A stretch of 56,180 bases of DNA from NCBI GenBank assembly GCA_910575665.1, contig CAJTFB010000027.1, positions 1 to 56,180 on the forward strand, in the 5' to 3' direction. Position 1 is the first letter of the stretch. Every line of letters starts with the position of its first letter. Below the pieces are notes generated by a model. It searched no databases and was not told the origin of the DNA. It saw nothing but the letters and a program-made list of their open reading frames with translations. A program made the translations under genes and the position numbers. Positions 31,341 to 39,631 of the stretch are shown here, piece after piece. The stretch is from Eubacteriaceae bacterium. GTDB taxonomy: Bacteria > Bacillota > Clostridia > Lachnospirales > Lachnospiraceae.

Positions 31341-32711
31341 ATGTCTAAGGAAATTCCTTACAAAATTTATCTTGAAGAAAAAGAGATGCCATCACAGTGG
31401 TACAATGTACGTGCCGATATGAACAACAAGCCGGCGCCAATTCTCAATCCGGGAACCTTAAAACCTATTACTTTGGAAGAACTCACACCTATTTTCTGTG
31501 AGGAGCTTGCCAGACAGGAATTGGATGATACCACAGCATATATAGAGATTCCGGAGGAGATCCGGAATTTTTATAAAATGTATCGCCCCTCTCCGCTTAC
31601 CAGGGCATATTGTCTGGAAAAAGCGTTGGATACACCGGCTCACATTTACTATAAATTTGAGGGAAATAATACATCTGGAAGTCATAAACTAAACTCCGCC
31701 ATTGCCCAGGCGTATTACGCTAAAAAAGAAGGGCTAAAGGGTGTCACCACAGAAACCGGCGCTGGTCAGTGGGGAACCGCTCTATCTATGGCATGTTCCT
31801 ATTTTGACCTGGACTGCCAGGTATATATGGTGAAGGTTTCCTATGAGCAGAAACCATTCCGCCGCGAAGTCATGAGAACTTATGGCGCAAAGGTTACTCC
31901 TTCTCCTTCTATGAACACCAACATCGGACGCAAGATCAATGAGGAATTTCCTGGCACCACCGGAAGCCTTGGCTGTGCCATCTCCGAGGCCGTGGAAGCT
32001 GCCACTTCCCAGGAAGGCTACCGCTATGTACTCGGTTCCGTACTTTCCCAGGTGCTCCTTCATCAGTCCATCATCGGACTCGAAACAAAGACTGCCCTGG
32101 ATAAATATGATATCAAAGCAGATATGATTATTGGCTGTGCTGGAGGAGGCTCCAATCTCGGCGGGCTCATCTCTCCTTTTGCGGGTGAAATACTGCGAGG
32201 CGAAGCAGATTACAAGATCATTGCCGTAGAACCTGCCTCCTGTCCCAGCATGACCCGTGGTTCCTATGCTTACGATTTCTGTGACACTGGAAAGGTATGT
32301 CCATTGGCAAAAATGTATACCCTGGGAAGCGGTTTCATCCCATCAGCAAATCATGCCGGCGGACTCCGCTACCATGGTATGAGTTCTGTTGTTTCCCAGC
32401 TCTATGACGACGGCTTGATCGAAGCAAGAAGCGTAGGACAGACCGAAGTATTCCAGGCAGCACAACAGTTCGCCAGGGTAGAAGGCATTCTGCCTGCACC
32501 GGAGAGCAGTCATGCCATCCGTGTAGCCATCGACGAAGCTTTAAAATGCAAAGAGACCGGAGAAGAAAAAAATATCGTATTTGGACTGACAGGAACCGGT
32601 TATTTTGACATGGTTGCCTATGGAAAATACAACGATGGTGATATGTCTGATTATATTCCTACCGACGAAGAAATCGCTAAAAGCCTTGCAAATCTGCCAA
32701 AGGTAAACTAA
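31341..32711 (+). CDS. trpB: TrpB2-type tryptophan synthase beta-like protein
   Basis: This PLP enzyme is of the TrpB2 (long) branch of tryptophan synthase beta subunits. The 456-residue protein has the PLP lysine K116 in SGSHKLNSA, the ETGAGQWG motif near 138-145, and the phosphate loop GCAGGGSNLGG near 264-274. No trpA or other trp genes are nearby, as is common for TrpB2, which can make tryptophan from indole and serine on its own and may salvage indole. ATG start after GGAGG. The SanA-like gene follows after one base. Confidence 0.9.
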   Translation: MSKEIPYKIYLEEKEMPSQWYNVRADMNNKPAPILNPGTLKPITLEELTPIFCEELARQELDDTTAYIEIPEEIRNFYKMYRPSPLTRAYCLEKALDTPAHIYYKFEGNNTSGSHKLNSAIAQAYYAKKEGLKGVTTETGAGQWGTALSMACSYFDLDCQVYMVKVSYEQKPFRREVMRTYGAKVTPSPSMNTNIGRKINEEFPGTTGSLGCAISEAVEAATSQEGYRYVLGSVLSQVLLHQSIIGLETKTALDKYDIKADMIIGCAGGGSNLGGLISPFAGEILRGEADYKIIAVEPASCPSMTRGSYAYDFCDTGKVCPLAKMYTLGSGFIPSANHAGGLRYHGMSSVVSQLYDDGLIEARSVGQTEVFQAAQQFARVEGILPAPESSHAIRVAIDEALKCKETGEEKNIVFGLTGTGYFDMVAYGKYNDGDMSDYIPTDEEIAKSLANLPKVN

Positions 32712-32712
32712 T

Positions 32713-33441
32713 ATGAAAGAACTACAAAGGAAGGATACGCATTTACCAAAATGGATGAAAAGAACCCTTCTAATATTTGTTTTTGCTGGTATTGCGGGAC
32801 TTTTCCTTATCGCTGGCCTCAATTTCTGGGTAATAGGTAGTGCCAGCAGCTTGATCTATGACATATCAGCGGAGGGAGAATCCTACAAGGGAGAAAATCC
32901 TTACAATTTTTCAGAAAACCATGACTGTATCATCGTTCTTGGCGCCGGTCTTCGGGATGGTAAGCCATCTCCTATGTTAAAAGACCGGCTGGAAAAGGGA
33001 ATCTCACTCTACCAGGCAGGAGCAGCTCCTAAACTTCTTATGAGTGGAGATCACGGAAGTACCGGCTATAACGAAGTACAGGTGATGAAACAGTATGCCA
33101 TAGATGCCGGCGTTCCCTCGGAAGACGTCTTTATGGATCACGCTGGATTTTCCACATACGAGAGCATGATTCGGGCCAGAGATATATTTGGAGTAACCTC
33201 TCCCATCGTTGTCACTCAAAAATATCATCTCTACCGGGCGGTATATATAGGAAACAGCCTGGGTATCCCATGTCTTGGAGTGGCTACGGATGATTTCGCT
33301 TATGGCGGCCAGTTTTACCGGTCCCTGAGAGAATGCCTTGCCAGGTGCAAAGATGTCCTGACCACTCATCTGGGCACACCACCGACCTATAGGGGTGAAC
33401 AGATCCCCATAAGTGGTAATGGCGATATTACAAACGATTAG
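32713..33441 (+). CDS. SanA/YdcF-like (DUF218) membrane protein
   Basis: This 242-residue protein has one N-terminal membrane segment (about 17-40) and a DUF218 domain outside (IIVLGAGLRDGKPSPMLKDR near 73-92, LLMSGDHGSTGYNEVQVM near 108-125, DHAGFSTYESMIRAR, TQKYHLYRAVYI). SanA proteins affect envelope permeability and vancomycin sensitivity in enteric bacteria; the biochemical function is unknown. It begins one base after the trpB stop, with AAGG as a weak ribosome site, so it likely depends on coupling. A terminator follows. Confidence 0.83.
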   Translation: MKELQRKDTHLPKWMKRTLLIFVFAGIAGLFLIAGLNFWVIGSASSLIYDISAEGESYKGENPYNFSENHDCIIVLGAGLRDGKPSPMLKDRLEKGISLYQAGAAPKLLMSGDHGSTGYNEVQVMKQYAIDAGVPSEDVFMDHAGFSTYESMIRARDIFGVTSPIVVTQKYHLYRAVYIGNSLGIPCLGVATDDFAYGGQFYRSLRECLARCKDVLTTHLGTPPTYRGEQIPISGNGDITND

Positions 33442-33462
33442 CCTAACGGCACAAATTTAACT

Positions 33463-33502
33463 TAAAAGGTGACATATCACGAAGTGATATGTCGCTTTTC
33501 TT
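33463..33502 (+). terminator. Terminator after the SanA-like gene
   Basis: GACATATCA (33471-33479) and TGATATGTC (33485-33493) form a perfect 9-bp stem with a 5-base loop, followed by GCTTTTCTT. Flanking A and T bases extend the pairing. It ends the SprA-trpB-sanA unit before the restriction-modification genes. Confidence 0.8.
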
Positions 33503-33545
33503 AATGGTTTTCCCACATTGGATCTTTATGGAGATGAAGGTAAAT

Positions 33546-35033
33546 ATGTTAGATTACATTATTGAACGAACAAATAAATATATTGACAGCATGCCTAAAA
33601 AAGAGCGCAAGAAGTATGGTCAGTTTTTTACAAGTAAAGAAACAGCACGCTTTATGGCAGGTTTATATACGATCCCTGAAAATTTGTCCAAAGTTCGCAT
33701 TTTGGATGCGGGTGCAGGCTCAGGCATATTGTCCTGTGCACTTTTAGAACGATTAGAGCAGATTGATTCTGTTCAGACGGTAGAGTTGACTTGTTATGAG
33801 AATGATAACAAAATTATAGATTTGCTAAAGGAAAATTTGCAAGCCTGTCAGAGAAATTTTAAAAAGAAAATTCAGATAGAAATTATTACGGATAATTATA
33901 TTACAAGCCAGTATTTGGATTTTAATCATATGATAGGAGCTAACTCCAATCCTCAAAAATTTGATTTTGTAATTGGTAATCCTCCGTATAAGAAGATATC
34001 CAAAGATGCGCCAGAGGCAACTGCAATGCCGCAAGTTTGTTATGGTGCCCCCAATTTATATTTTATTTTTGCAGCAATGGCATTGTATAATCTTACTGAT
34101 GATGGGGAAATGGTTTATATTATACCTCGTTCATGGACGTCGGGGGCGTATTTTAAGCGCTTTAGGCAGTATTTTCTGACAGAGGGCAAATTAGAACATA
34201 TTCATTTATTTGTAAGCAGGAATAAGGTATTTGATAAAGAGGATGTCTTACAGGAAACAATTATCATAAAAGTAGAAAAAACAGATAAAACACCGGAAAA
34301 AGTTATGATTACTTCTTCGCAGTCAAATAACGATTTTGATAATATGACTTCTTTGACAGTGCCATATAGCCTTGTAGTGTCAGGGAACGATTATTATGTG
34401 TATTTGGTAACGAATGAAAAAGAAGTTTGTGTATTAGAACGATTACATAAGTTTGATAAAACATTGCCGGATATCGGATTGAAGATGAAAACAGGATTGA
34501 CAGTTGATTTCCGCAATCGTGAGATACTTCGTGATGCAGCAGAAGAAGGTGCAATTCCTCTTTTTTATTCGCAGCATATCAAACATGGGGAAGTGAAGTT
34601 TCCCATTCAAAAAGAACATGAGTATGTTGTAACTGACCAAAAAGGATTAATGCAGGAAAATCGGAATTATTTGTTTGTGAAGCGTTTTACTGCGAAAGAA
34701 GAGCGACGCAGACTGCAGTGTGGAGTATATTTATCGAAGAAATATCCTCAATATAAGAAAATCAGTACACAAAATAAAATTAATTTTATTGACGGATTAA
34801 TAACAGAAATGTCGGAGTGCCTTGTATATGGATTGTATGTAATTTTCAATTCTACTCTTTATGACGAATATTGTAGAATTTTGAATGGTTCAACTCAAGT
34901 TAATTCGACAGAAATTAATGCAATGCCTGTGCCGGATTTAGAAAGTATACAGGAAATGGGAAGAAAATTGATGAACAGTAAAGATATGTCCGAGAATAAT
35001 TGCAATGTGATATTGGAGGGATACTGTGGATAA
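33546..35033 (+). CDS. N6-adenine DNA methyltransferase of a type II R-M system
   Basis: This 495-residue methyltransferase has motif X/N-terminal YGQFFTSKETARFM (24-37), the AdoMet motif DAGAGSG at 54-60, and the catalytic NPPY at 145-148. It should methylate adenine in the site cut by the downstream enzyme. An open frame to 33489 runs back into the terminator hairpin, so ATG at 33546 with AAGG before it is preferred. The gene is clearly more AT-rich than its neighbours and is preceded by a terminator, which suggests gain by transfer. It overlaps the endonuclease gene by 8 bases. Confidence 0.9.
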   Translation: MLDYIIERTNKYIDSMPKKERKKYGQFFTSKETARFMAGLYTIPENLSKVRILDAGAGSGILSCALLERLEQIDSVQTVELTCYENDNKIIDLLKENLQACQRNFKKKIQIEIITDNYITSQYLDFNHMIGANSNPQKFDFVIGNPPYKKISKDAPEATAMPQVCYGAPNLYFIFAAMALYNLTDDGEMVYIIPRSWTSGAYFKRFRQYFLTEGKLEHIHLFVSRNKVFDKEDVLQETIIIKVEKTDKTPEKVMITSSQSNNDFDNMTSLTVPYSLVVSGNDYYVYLVTNEKEVCVLERLHKFDKTLPDIGLKMKTGLTVDFRNREILRDAAEEGAIPLFYSQHIKHGEVKFPIQKEHEYVVTDQKGLMQENRNYLFVKRFTAKEERRRLQCGVYLSKKYPQYKKISTQNKINFIDGLITEMSECLVYGLYVIFNSTLYDEYCRILNGSTQVNSTEINAMPVPDLESIQEMGRKLMNSKDMSENNCNVILEGYCG

Positions 35034-35760
35034 AATTAACGAAGCAAGAGAAATTCTGAAAGTGCTTGGAATGCCTAAAGCGCAGCAGGCGGATATTTGT
35101 TGTTATACACTATTGGCAATGGCGGGACTTAAGCAGGAAACAGCATGGGCAGATGCAGAAAATGAATGGATTCGCATTCATGATATTATTCAACCAAAGT
35201 GGCAGGAATCTTTAAATCGTTTTTTGGTGTATCATGAAAAACTGATAGATATTTATGCTTCAAAAAAGAAAATGACAATGATGCCGGTATCTATAAATGG
35301 AGCAGATTTCCTTTTTTCTACAGGCAAACACAATGAACTGCAAAAGGCTATTATTGAGGAATTTGCGCCTCGATTTGCACCTGATTCAGAATGTCTCTAT
35401 GTTGGTGATACAATAGAGAAAGATTTGGTGAAAAATGTTGATAAACTGACAGAATTAGGATTTGAAATAACCTTGCATGACAAGATGCCGGATGTGGTGT
35501 TATACAGAGAAGAGAAGAACTGGATATATTTCGTAGAATCAGTGACTTCTGTAGGACCGATGGATTCCAAAAGAATATTGGAATTAACAGAGATGACAGA
35601 AAATGTAACAGCAGGGAAAATTTTTGTGACCGCATTTCTTGATTTTAAGACATACAAAAGATTTTCGGAAACACTGGCATGGGAAACAGAAGTCTGGATT
35701 GCAGAGATGCCGGAGCATATGATACATTTGAATGGAGATAAGTTTTTGGGACCAAGATAG
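35026..35760 (+). CDS. BsuBI/PstI-family type II restriction endonuclease
   Basis: The 244-residue protein matches the BsuBI/PstI restriction endonuclease family: an N-terminal helical part (1-80) and a catalytic C-terminal half with PDVVLYREEKNWIYFVESVT near 160-179, a PD-(D/E)xK-like core, followed by GKIFVTAFLDFKTYKRF. Known members cut CTGCAG, so that site is inferred. It is shorter than BsuBI and PstI (316 and 326 residues). The start is GTG at 35026 with GGAGGG ahead, overlapping the methyltransferase stop. The order methyltransferase then endonuclease lets protection build up first. Confidence 0.85.
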   Translation: MDKINEAREILKVLGMPKAQQADICCYTLLAMAGLKQETAWADAENEWIRIHDIIQPKWQESLNRFLVYHEKLIDIYASKKKMTMMPVSINGADFLFSTGKHNELQKAIIEEFAPRFAPDSECLYVGDTIEKDLVKNVDKLTELGFEITLHDKMPDVVLYREEKNWIYFVESVTSVGPMDSKRILELTEMTENVTAGKIFVTAFLDFKTYKRFSETLAWETEVWIAEMPEHMIHLNGDKFLGPR

Positions 35761-35779
35761 GTATTGAAGGTCTACAACC

Positions 35780-35808
35780 AAAAAACTTGTTTATAGCAAG
35801 TTTTTTTA
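35780..35808 (+). terminator. Terminator after the restriction endonuclease gene
   Basis: AAAAAACTTG and CAAGTTTTTTT form a stem with loop TTTATAG, and the right arm runs into a T-run. It stops plus-strand transcription just before the oppositely oriented tRNA cluster. Confidence 0.8.
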
Positions 35809-35830
35809 TTTTCCTTCCAAATTAAAACAG

Positions 35831-35858
35831 AAAAAACTCCGAACAATCGGAGTTTTTT
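35831..35858 (-). terminator. Terminator of the tRNA cluster
   Basis: AAAAAACTCCG (35831-35841) and CGGAGTTTTTT (35848-35858) form a perfect 11-bp stem with a 6-base loop. On the minus strand it comes 2 bases after tRNA-Leu and ends in a T-run. Confidence 0.88.
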
Positions 35859-35860
35859 AA

Positions 35861-35946
35861 TGCTGGTAACCGGAATCGAACCGGTACGGGTGTCACCACC
35901 CACAGGATTTTAAGTCCTGGGCGTCTGCCAGTTCCGCCACACCAGC
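35861..35946 (-). tRNA. tRNA-Leu (anticodon TAA)
   Basis: The 86-base cloverleaf has the long variable arm of a class II tRNA, acceptor GCTGGTG pairing with TACCAGC, the T-arm GGTTCGATTCC, and anticodon loop CTTAAAA giving TAA. The CCA end is not encoded. It is last of four tRNA genes before the terminator. Confidence 0.95.
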
Positions 35947-35987
35947 ATATTATAATTATTTCACAAGATAAACTTTTATCTTGCAAG

Positions 35988-36061
35988 CGACCCAGGAGGG
36001 ACTCGAACCCTTGACCTCTGCCGTGACAGGGCAGCGCTCTAACCAACTGAGCTACTGGGCC
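35988..36061 (-). tRNA. tRNA-Asp (anticodon GTC)
   Basis: The cloverleaf starts GGCCCAG, has the D-arm AGCTCAGTTGGTTAGAGC, anticodon loop CTGTCAC and T-loop GGTTCGAGTCC. Discriminator base is G, as expected for tRNA-Asp. Confidence 0.95.
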
Positions 36062-36069
36062 AGATCAAA

Positions 36070-36143
36070 TGGACCCTCGGGGACTCGAACCCCGGACCGT
36101 CCGGTTATGAGCCGGATGCTCTAACCAACTGAGCTAAAGGTCC
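36070..36143 (-). tRNA. tRNA with CAT anticodon, probably tRNA-Ile2 (or elongator Met)
   Basis: The 74-base cloverleaf starts GGACCTTTAGCTCAG and has anticodon loop CTCATAA. The acceptor stem and body resemble Firmicutes tRNA-Ile2, whose CAT is modified to lysidine by TilS to read AUA, more than elongator tRNA-Met. The first base pair is G-C, so it is not initiator tRNA. Confidence 0.85.
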
Positions 36144-36209
36144 AAACTTATATTGTTTGGAAATACAAAACGATTGATATTACTTTTGACCCTATTCTAT
36201 AGGCATCTA

Positions 36210-36281
36210 TGACTCCTACGGGAATCGAACCCGTGTTACCGCCGTGAAAGGGCGATGTCTTAACCGCTTGACCAAGGAGCC
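36210..36281 (-). tRNA. tRNA-Glu (anticodon TTC)
   Basis: The 72-base cloverleaf starts GGCTCCTTGGTCAAG, has anticodon loop CTTTCAC giving TTC, and T-loop GGTTCGATTCC. It is the first gene of the cluster and the promoter lies 46 bases upstream. Confidence 0.95.
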
Positions 36282-36327
36282 AGATCTCACTGTAAGTCCT
36301 AGACATAAATGCCTAGCAACAAGAAAT

Positions 36328-36356
36328 ATGTTATCACATTTTTCTACATTTTGCAA
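36328..36356 (-). promoter_or_regulatory. Promoter of the tRNA cluster
   Basis: TTGCAA (36356-36351, minus) and TAACAT (36333-36328) are 17 bases apart and lie upstream of tRNA-Glu. The spacer region is AT-rich. Confidence 0.6.
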
Positions 36357-36391
36357 GAGTTTTTTATCCAAAATTTGCTCAATCAACAGAG

Positions 36392-37438
36392 CTAATATTT
36401 TCTCTCTCCTAGTATGCGACTTAAATTCATAGAAGAGTCAAAATACTGTTCTTGGACATACTCTACTTTTTCCACCTCTTCTCCCGCCTCTAACCTTCTG
36501 ATAATATTAGAGACGAATGGCCCTAACATCGGATTGCACTCAAAATCTGCATGTATTCTTCCCTCCTGCATATATTGAAGTGCTGTGCGAACCGCATCAA
36601 AAGAAATAATAATGATATCACCCTTGGGACCGCAAGTCCTTCCCGCAGTTTCAATCGCCTCCACCGCGCCAAAGGTCATATTATCATTCTCGCTGATGAC
36701 CACATCAATGTCCTTATACTTCTGCAAAAAACCTTCCATCACTTCCTGACCTTTTGCCTGGGTGAATTCACCACTCTGGCAGTCCAGCATTTTCCATTTC
36801 TTGTGAGAAGAGAGCACTTCCTGAAAACCTTCCGTGCGTCCCAGCTGTGCAGAGGATCTTGGAGTACCCTGGAGCGTAACGATGCGGATCTTTTCCTTTG
36901 CCCGCCCCTGACGCTTCAAATAGTCCTCAAGCCATTTTCCGGCAAGACGCCCTTCCTCTTTAAAGTCACTTCCTACCCAGCAGGTGTATAAGTCACTGTC
37001 CGCCTCCAGCTGGCGGTCTACCAAAATAACAGGAATATTGGCATCCTTAGCTTCCTGCAACACCGTATCCCATCCTGTCTCCACAATGGGATCCAATACG
37101 ATGTAATCCACCTCCTGCAAAATAAAATTACGCACAGCCTTCAACTGATTTTCCTGTTTCTGCTGAGCGTCCTCATACAGAAGATAGTAGCCGTTCTCGG
37201 TAGTAAAAACAGAACGAAAAGATTCGGTACTCGCATTTCGCCAGTCTGATTCAGCGCCAATCTGGGAGAAACCAACTACGATATAGTCTTTTCCGTCCTG
37301 GGGCATATCCTCATAAGGTGCCTCTTGATCCGAAGTATTTTCCGAACCCTCTCTGGCTTCATAGCCAAAAAACATAAGGCCTGCCCCAGCGGAAATCAGC
37401 AGAATCATTATGATAAGACCTGCATATCTCTTTATCAT
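36392..37438 (-). CDS. Membrane-anchored periplasmic-binding-type sugar protein
   Basis: This 348-residue protein belongs to the type I sugar-binding family (Peripla_BP_4), as does the transporter's own binding protein at 41260-42300. Features include VVGFSQIGAESDWRNASTES near 54-73, VDRQLEADSDLY near 139-150, and SENDNMTFGAVEAIE near 248-262. Unlike the other copy it has no lipobox cysteine: residues 6-25 form a membrane segment without a clear cleavage site, so it is probably anchored. It is the last gene of the transporter operon. In Clostridium a similar anchored protein (XylFII) partners a LytS kinase to sense xylose, so a sensing role is plausible. A second binding protein for transport is the alternative. 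Confidence 0.82.
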   Translation of the reverse strand: MIKRYAGLIIMILLISAGAGLMFFGYEAREGSENTSDQEAPYEDMPQDGKDYIVVGFSQIGAESDWRNASTESFRSVFTTENGYYLLYEDAQQKQENQLKAVRNFILQEVDYIVLDPIVETGWDTVLQEAKDANIPVILVDRQLEADSDLYTCWVGSDFKEEGRLAGKWLEDYLKRQGRAKEKIRIVTLQGTPRSSAQLGRTEGFQEVLSSHKKWKMLDCQSGEFTQAKGQEVMEGFLQKYKDIDVVISENDNMTFGAVEAIETAGRTCGPKGDIIIISFDAVRTALQYMQEGRIHADFECNPMLGPFVSNIIRRLEAGEEVEKVEYVQEQYFDSSMNLSRILGERKY

Positions 37439-37485
37439 AAGTTTTCTCTCCCTTCCTGGCTACTATTCATTTACTTTTAAAGTTA

Positions 37486-38538
37486 TTATCCTTTGCTTTT
37501 TTTCTTACGTACTATAACAAGACTCTGGATCACAAGGAATAAACAAAGCATTGCCGCTCTCGTAATTCCTATCCACCACGCCTCATCAAGTCCGGCAGAA
37601 GCGACAATATTCTGTATGGTTCCCAGAGACATAACACCGAATAACGTACCGACGATATTTCCTACGCCACCTGTCAGCATCGTACCTCCTATGATCGAGG
37701 AAGCGATGGCATCCATCTCAGCGCCCACCGCATGGGTTGCAGAACCAGATCCAACGTGGAGGAAATAGATGTATCCACCGATTCCTGCCAGCAGACCACA
37801 CATCAGATGTGCGATAAACTTTGTCCTCTTTACGTTGATACCTAACATCAATGCACTCTGTTTATTTCCTCCTACTGCGTAGAAAGATCTTCCGAGTTTC
37901 GTCCATCTTAATACACAGAACAGAGCGATCACAATAAGAAGTGCAACAACCACACCAATCTCTACATAGGCATCCACATACACACCTATTCTATTGGTAG
38001 ATCCCAATCCTGGAATCTTAACTCGTGTCATTTTCAACTCGTTAAAACCTTCATGGGCTACGTTAAATGGTTTCGTATTTACGATCGTGGTCATACCTCG
38101 GGCAAAGAACATTCCCGCCAGCGTAACGATAAAGGGCTGGATATCCAGATAAGCCACTAAAAATCCCTGAAAAATACCAAATGCAAGTCCGATTCCCAGG
38201 GCAATCAACAGAGAAACCACCAGATTCCCACCATGGAAATCCAAATACACCGCACAGCACATACTTACCAGTGCGGTCACACCTCCTACGGAGATATCAA
38301 TACTACCATTGATCATAACGAGAGTTAACCCGCAGGCTAATACAATCAGAGCTGCCTGGGAATTCAAAATATTGAAGAATGACTGAGGTTTTAAAAATCC
38401 TTCTCCCTGGAATAGAATAGCGCCGATATACATTAAGAAGAACGCTACGATTGTAATCGTAAGGAGCAGATTCGTATCCGAAAGATTCCTCACTTTATCA
38501 CGAAAACTTCCGGATACCGCTGTTTTATTTTGTGACAT
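37486..38538 (-). CDS. YjfF-like furanose ABC transporter permease
   Basis: This 350-residue inner-membrane permease of the ribose/galactofuranose family has the conserved GLTLVMINGSIDISVGGV near 73-90, LAGMFFARGMT near 140-150 and the EAA-type GLLAGIGGY and VGAEMDAIASSIIGGTMLTGGVG regions. The string resembles E. coli YjfF closely by memory. ATG at 38538 lies 9 bases after AGGAGG; the longer open start is rejected. It begins one base after the first permease stop, so the two are coupled. Confidence 0.9.
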   Translation of the reverse strand: MSQNKTAVSGSFRDKVRNLSDTNLLLTITIVAFFLMYIGAILFQGEGFLKPQSFFNILNSQAALIVLACGLTLVMINGSIDISVGGVTALVSMCCAVYLDFHGGNLVVSLLIALGIGLAFGIFQGFLVAYLDIQPFIVTLAGMFFARGMTTIVNTKPFNVAHEGFNELKMTRVKIPGLGSTNRIGVYVDAYVEIGVVVALLIVIALFCVLRWTKLGRSFYAVGGNKQSALMLGINVKRTKFIAHLMCGLLAGIGGYIYFLHVGSGSATHAVGAEMDAIASSIIGGTMLTGGVGNIVGTLFGVMSLGTIQNIVASAGLDEAWWIGITRAAMLCLFLVIQSLVIVRKKKSKG

Positions 38539-38539
38539 A

Positions 38540-39631
38540 CTATGCAACCTCCTTCTTCATCAACTTTTTCGTAAGCCCGGAAAACCATTCCTTAACCGAC
38601 GGCGCACTGATAACAACCAGAATGATGATCACAACTGCCTTATAAGCCGGAAGCGCATCGGACTGGACATTGAATCTGTATAACGTCGTTATCAGGAACT
38701 GGATTACATAAGCACCGATAATAGAGGCCACCATATTGAATTTTCCGCCGCTCAGGGCATTTCCTCCCAGCGCAACTGCAAGGATCGCATCCATTTCAAT
38801 ATCTTTTGCGATGACCGAGTAGTTGATCGTAGAGAAACGGCTTACCTTGATCAGACCAACAACAGCCACACATACCCCAAGGATCACAAATGACATTACC
38901 TTGATAAAAGCAGGATTCAGACCATTCAAACGGGAGGAACTCTCATTGATACCTACAGCCTCCGTATACAGTCTAAGGTTTGTAAATTTTAATAAAAGGG
39001 CAATTATGACCACACAGATGACCATAATAAAGAAGGGGGTAGGTATCGGTATCCCAGGAATATATGTACCATAATACGCAAAAGATGGCTCATTGATCAC
39101 TGGGAGCTCATTGTTGTTGATCCATGCCGCGATAGAACGTCCCGCTGTATACAGGATCAGCGTCGCGATCATCGGTTGTATCTTAAAGAAGGCAACCAAT
39201 ATACCATTAAATGCTCCAAAAAGCATTGCCACAACCACACATACAAGAAAAGCTACGATAACCGGTGAGTGAAGAGTTTCTGGATAAGTCTCCCCTCCAG
39301 AGATCACACGGAGTATCACACTACCTGCGATGGCAACAGCAGCGCCAACGCTAATATCCTGTCCGCCGGAAGCAGCAGTCACAAGTGTCATACCAATGGC
39401 AAGGATCGCAAGCTCAGAACCATTGTCCAATATTGTGATCAGCGGGCCATTCAACACATTATTCCCGGCACTGTTTTTCTCTAACAAAATCTGAAAAAAC
39501 GTAGGATCTGCAACCAGGTTAAATATGATCAAAATAAACAGAGCTGCCAATGGAATAAAACACTGGTTCTTAACGATCCTCATTAATATGCTGGTATTAT
39601 TTTGTTTCTTTGCTACACTATTCATCGTCAT
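38540..39631 (-). CDS. YtfT-like furanose ABC transporter permease
   Basis: This 363-residue permease pairs with the one at 37486-38538 as a heterodimer. It has SELAILAIGMTLVTAASGGQDISVG near the first third, the CAVVGLIKVSRFSTINYSVIAKDIEMDAILAVALGGNALSGGK region, and about nine membrane segments. The frame opens at 39646 with TTG, but that stretch contains the GGAGG site; ATG at 39631 is taken. It overlaps the ATPase gene by 14 bases. Confidence 0.9.
   Translation of the reverse strand: MTMNSVAKKQNNTSILMRIVKNQCFIPLAALFILIIFNLVADPTFFQILLEKNSAGNNVLNGPLITILDNGSELAILAIGMTLVTAASGGQDISVGAAVAIAGSVILRVISGGETYPETLHSPVIVAFLVCVVVAMLFGAFNGILVAFFKIQPMIATLILYTAGRSIAAWINNNELPVINEPSFAYYGTYIPGIPIPTPFFIMVICVVIIALLLKFTNLRLYTEAVGINESSSRLNGLNPAFIKVMSFVILGVCVAVVGLIKVSRFSTINYSVIAKDIEMDAILAVALGGNALSGGKFNMVASIIGAYVIQFLITTLYRFNVQSDALPAYKAVVIIILVVISAPSVKEWFSGLTKKLMKKEVA

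Noticed and set aside
33442-36290. Integrative element at the tRNA cluster
   Set aside because: No integrase and no repeated tRNA 3' end were seen around the restriction-modification genes, so transfer is inferred only from composition and position.
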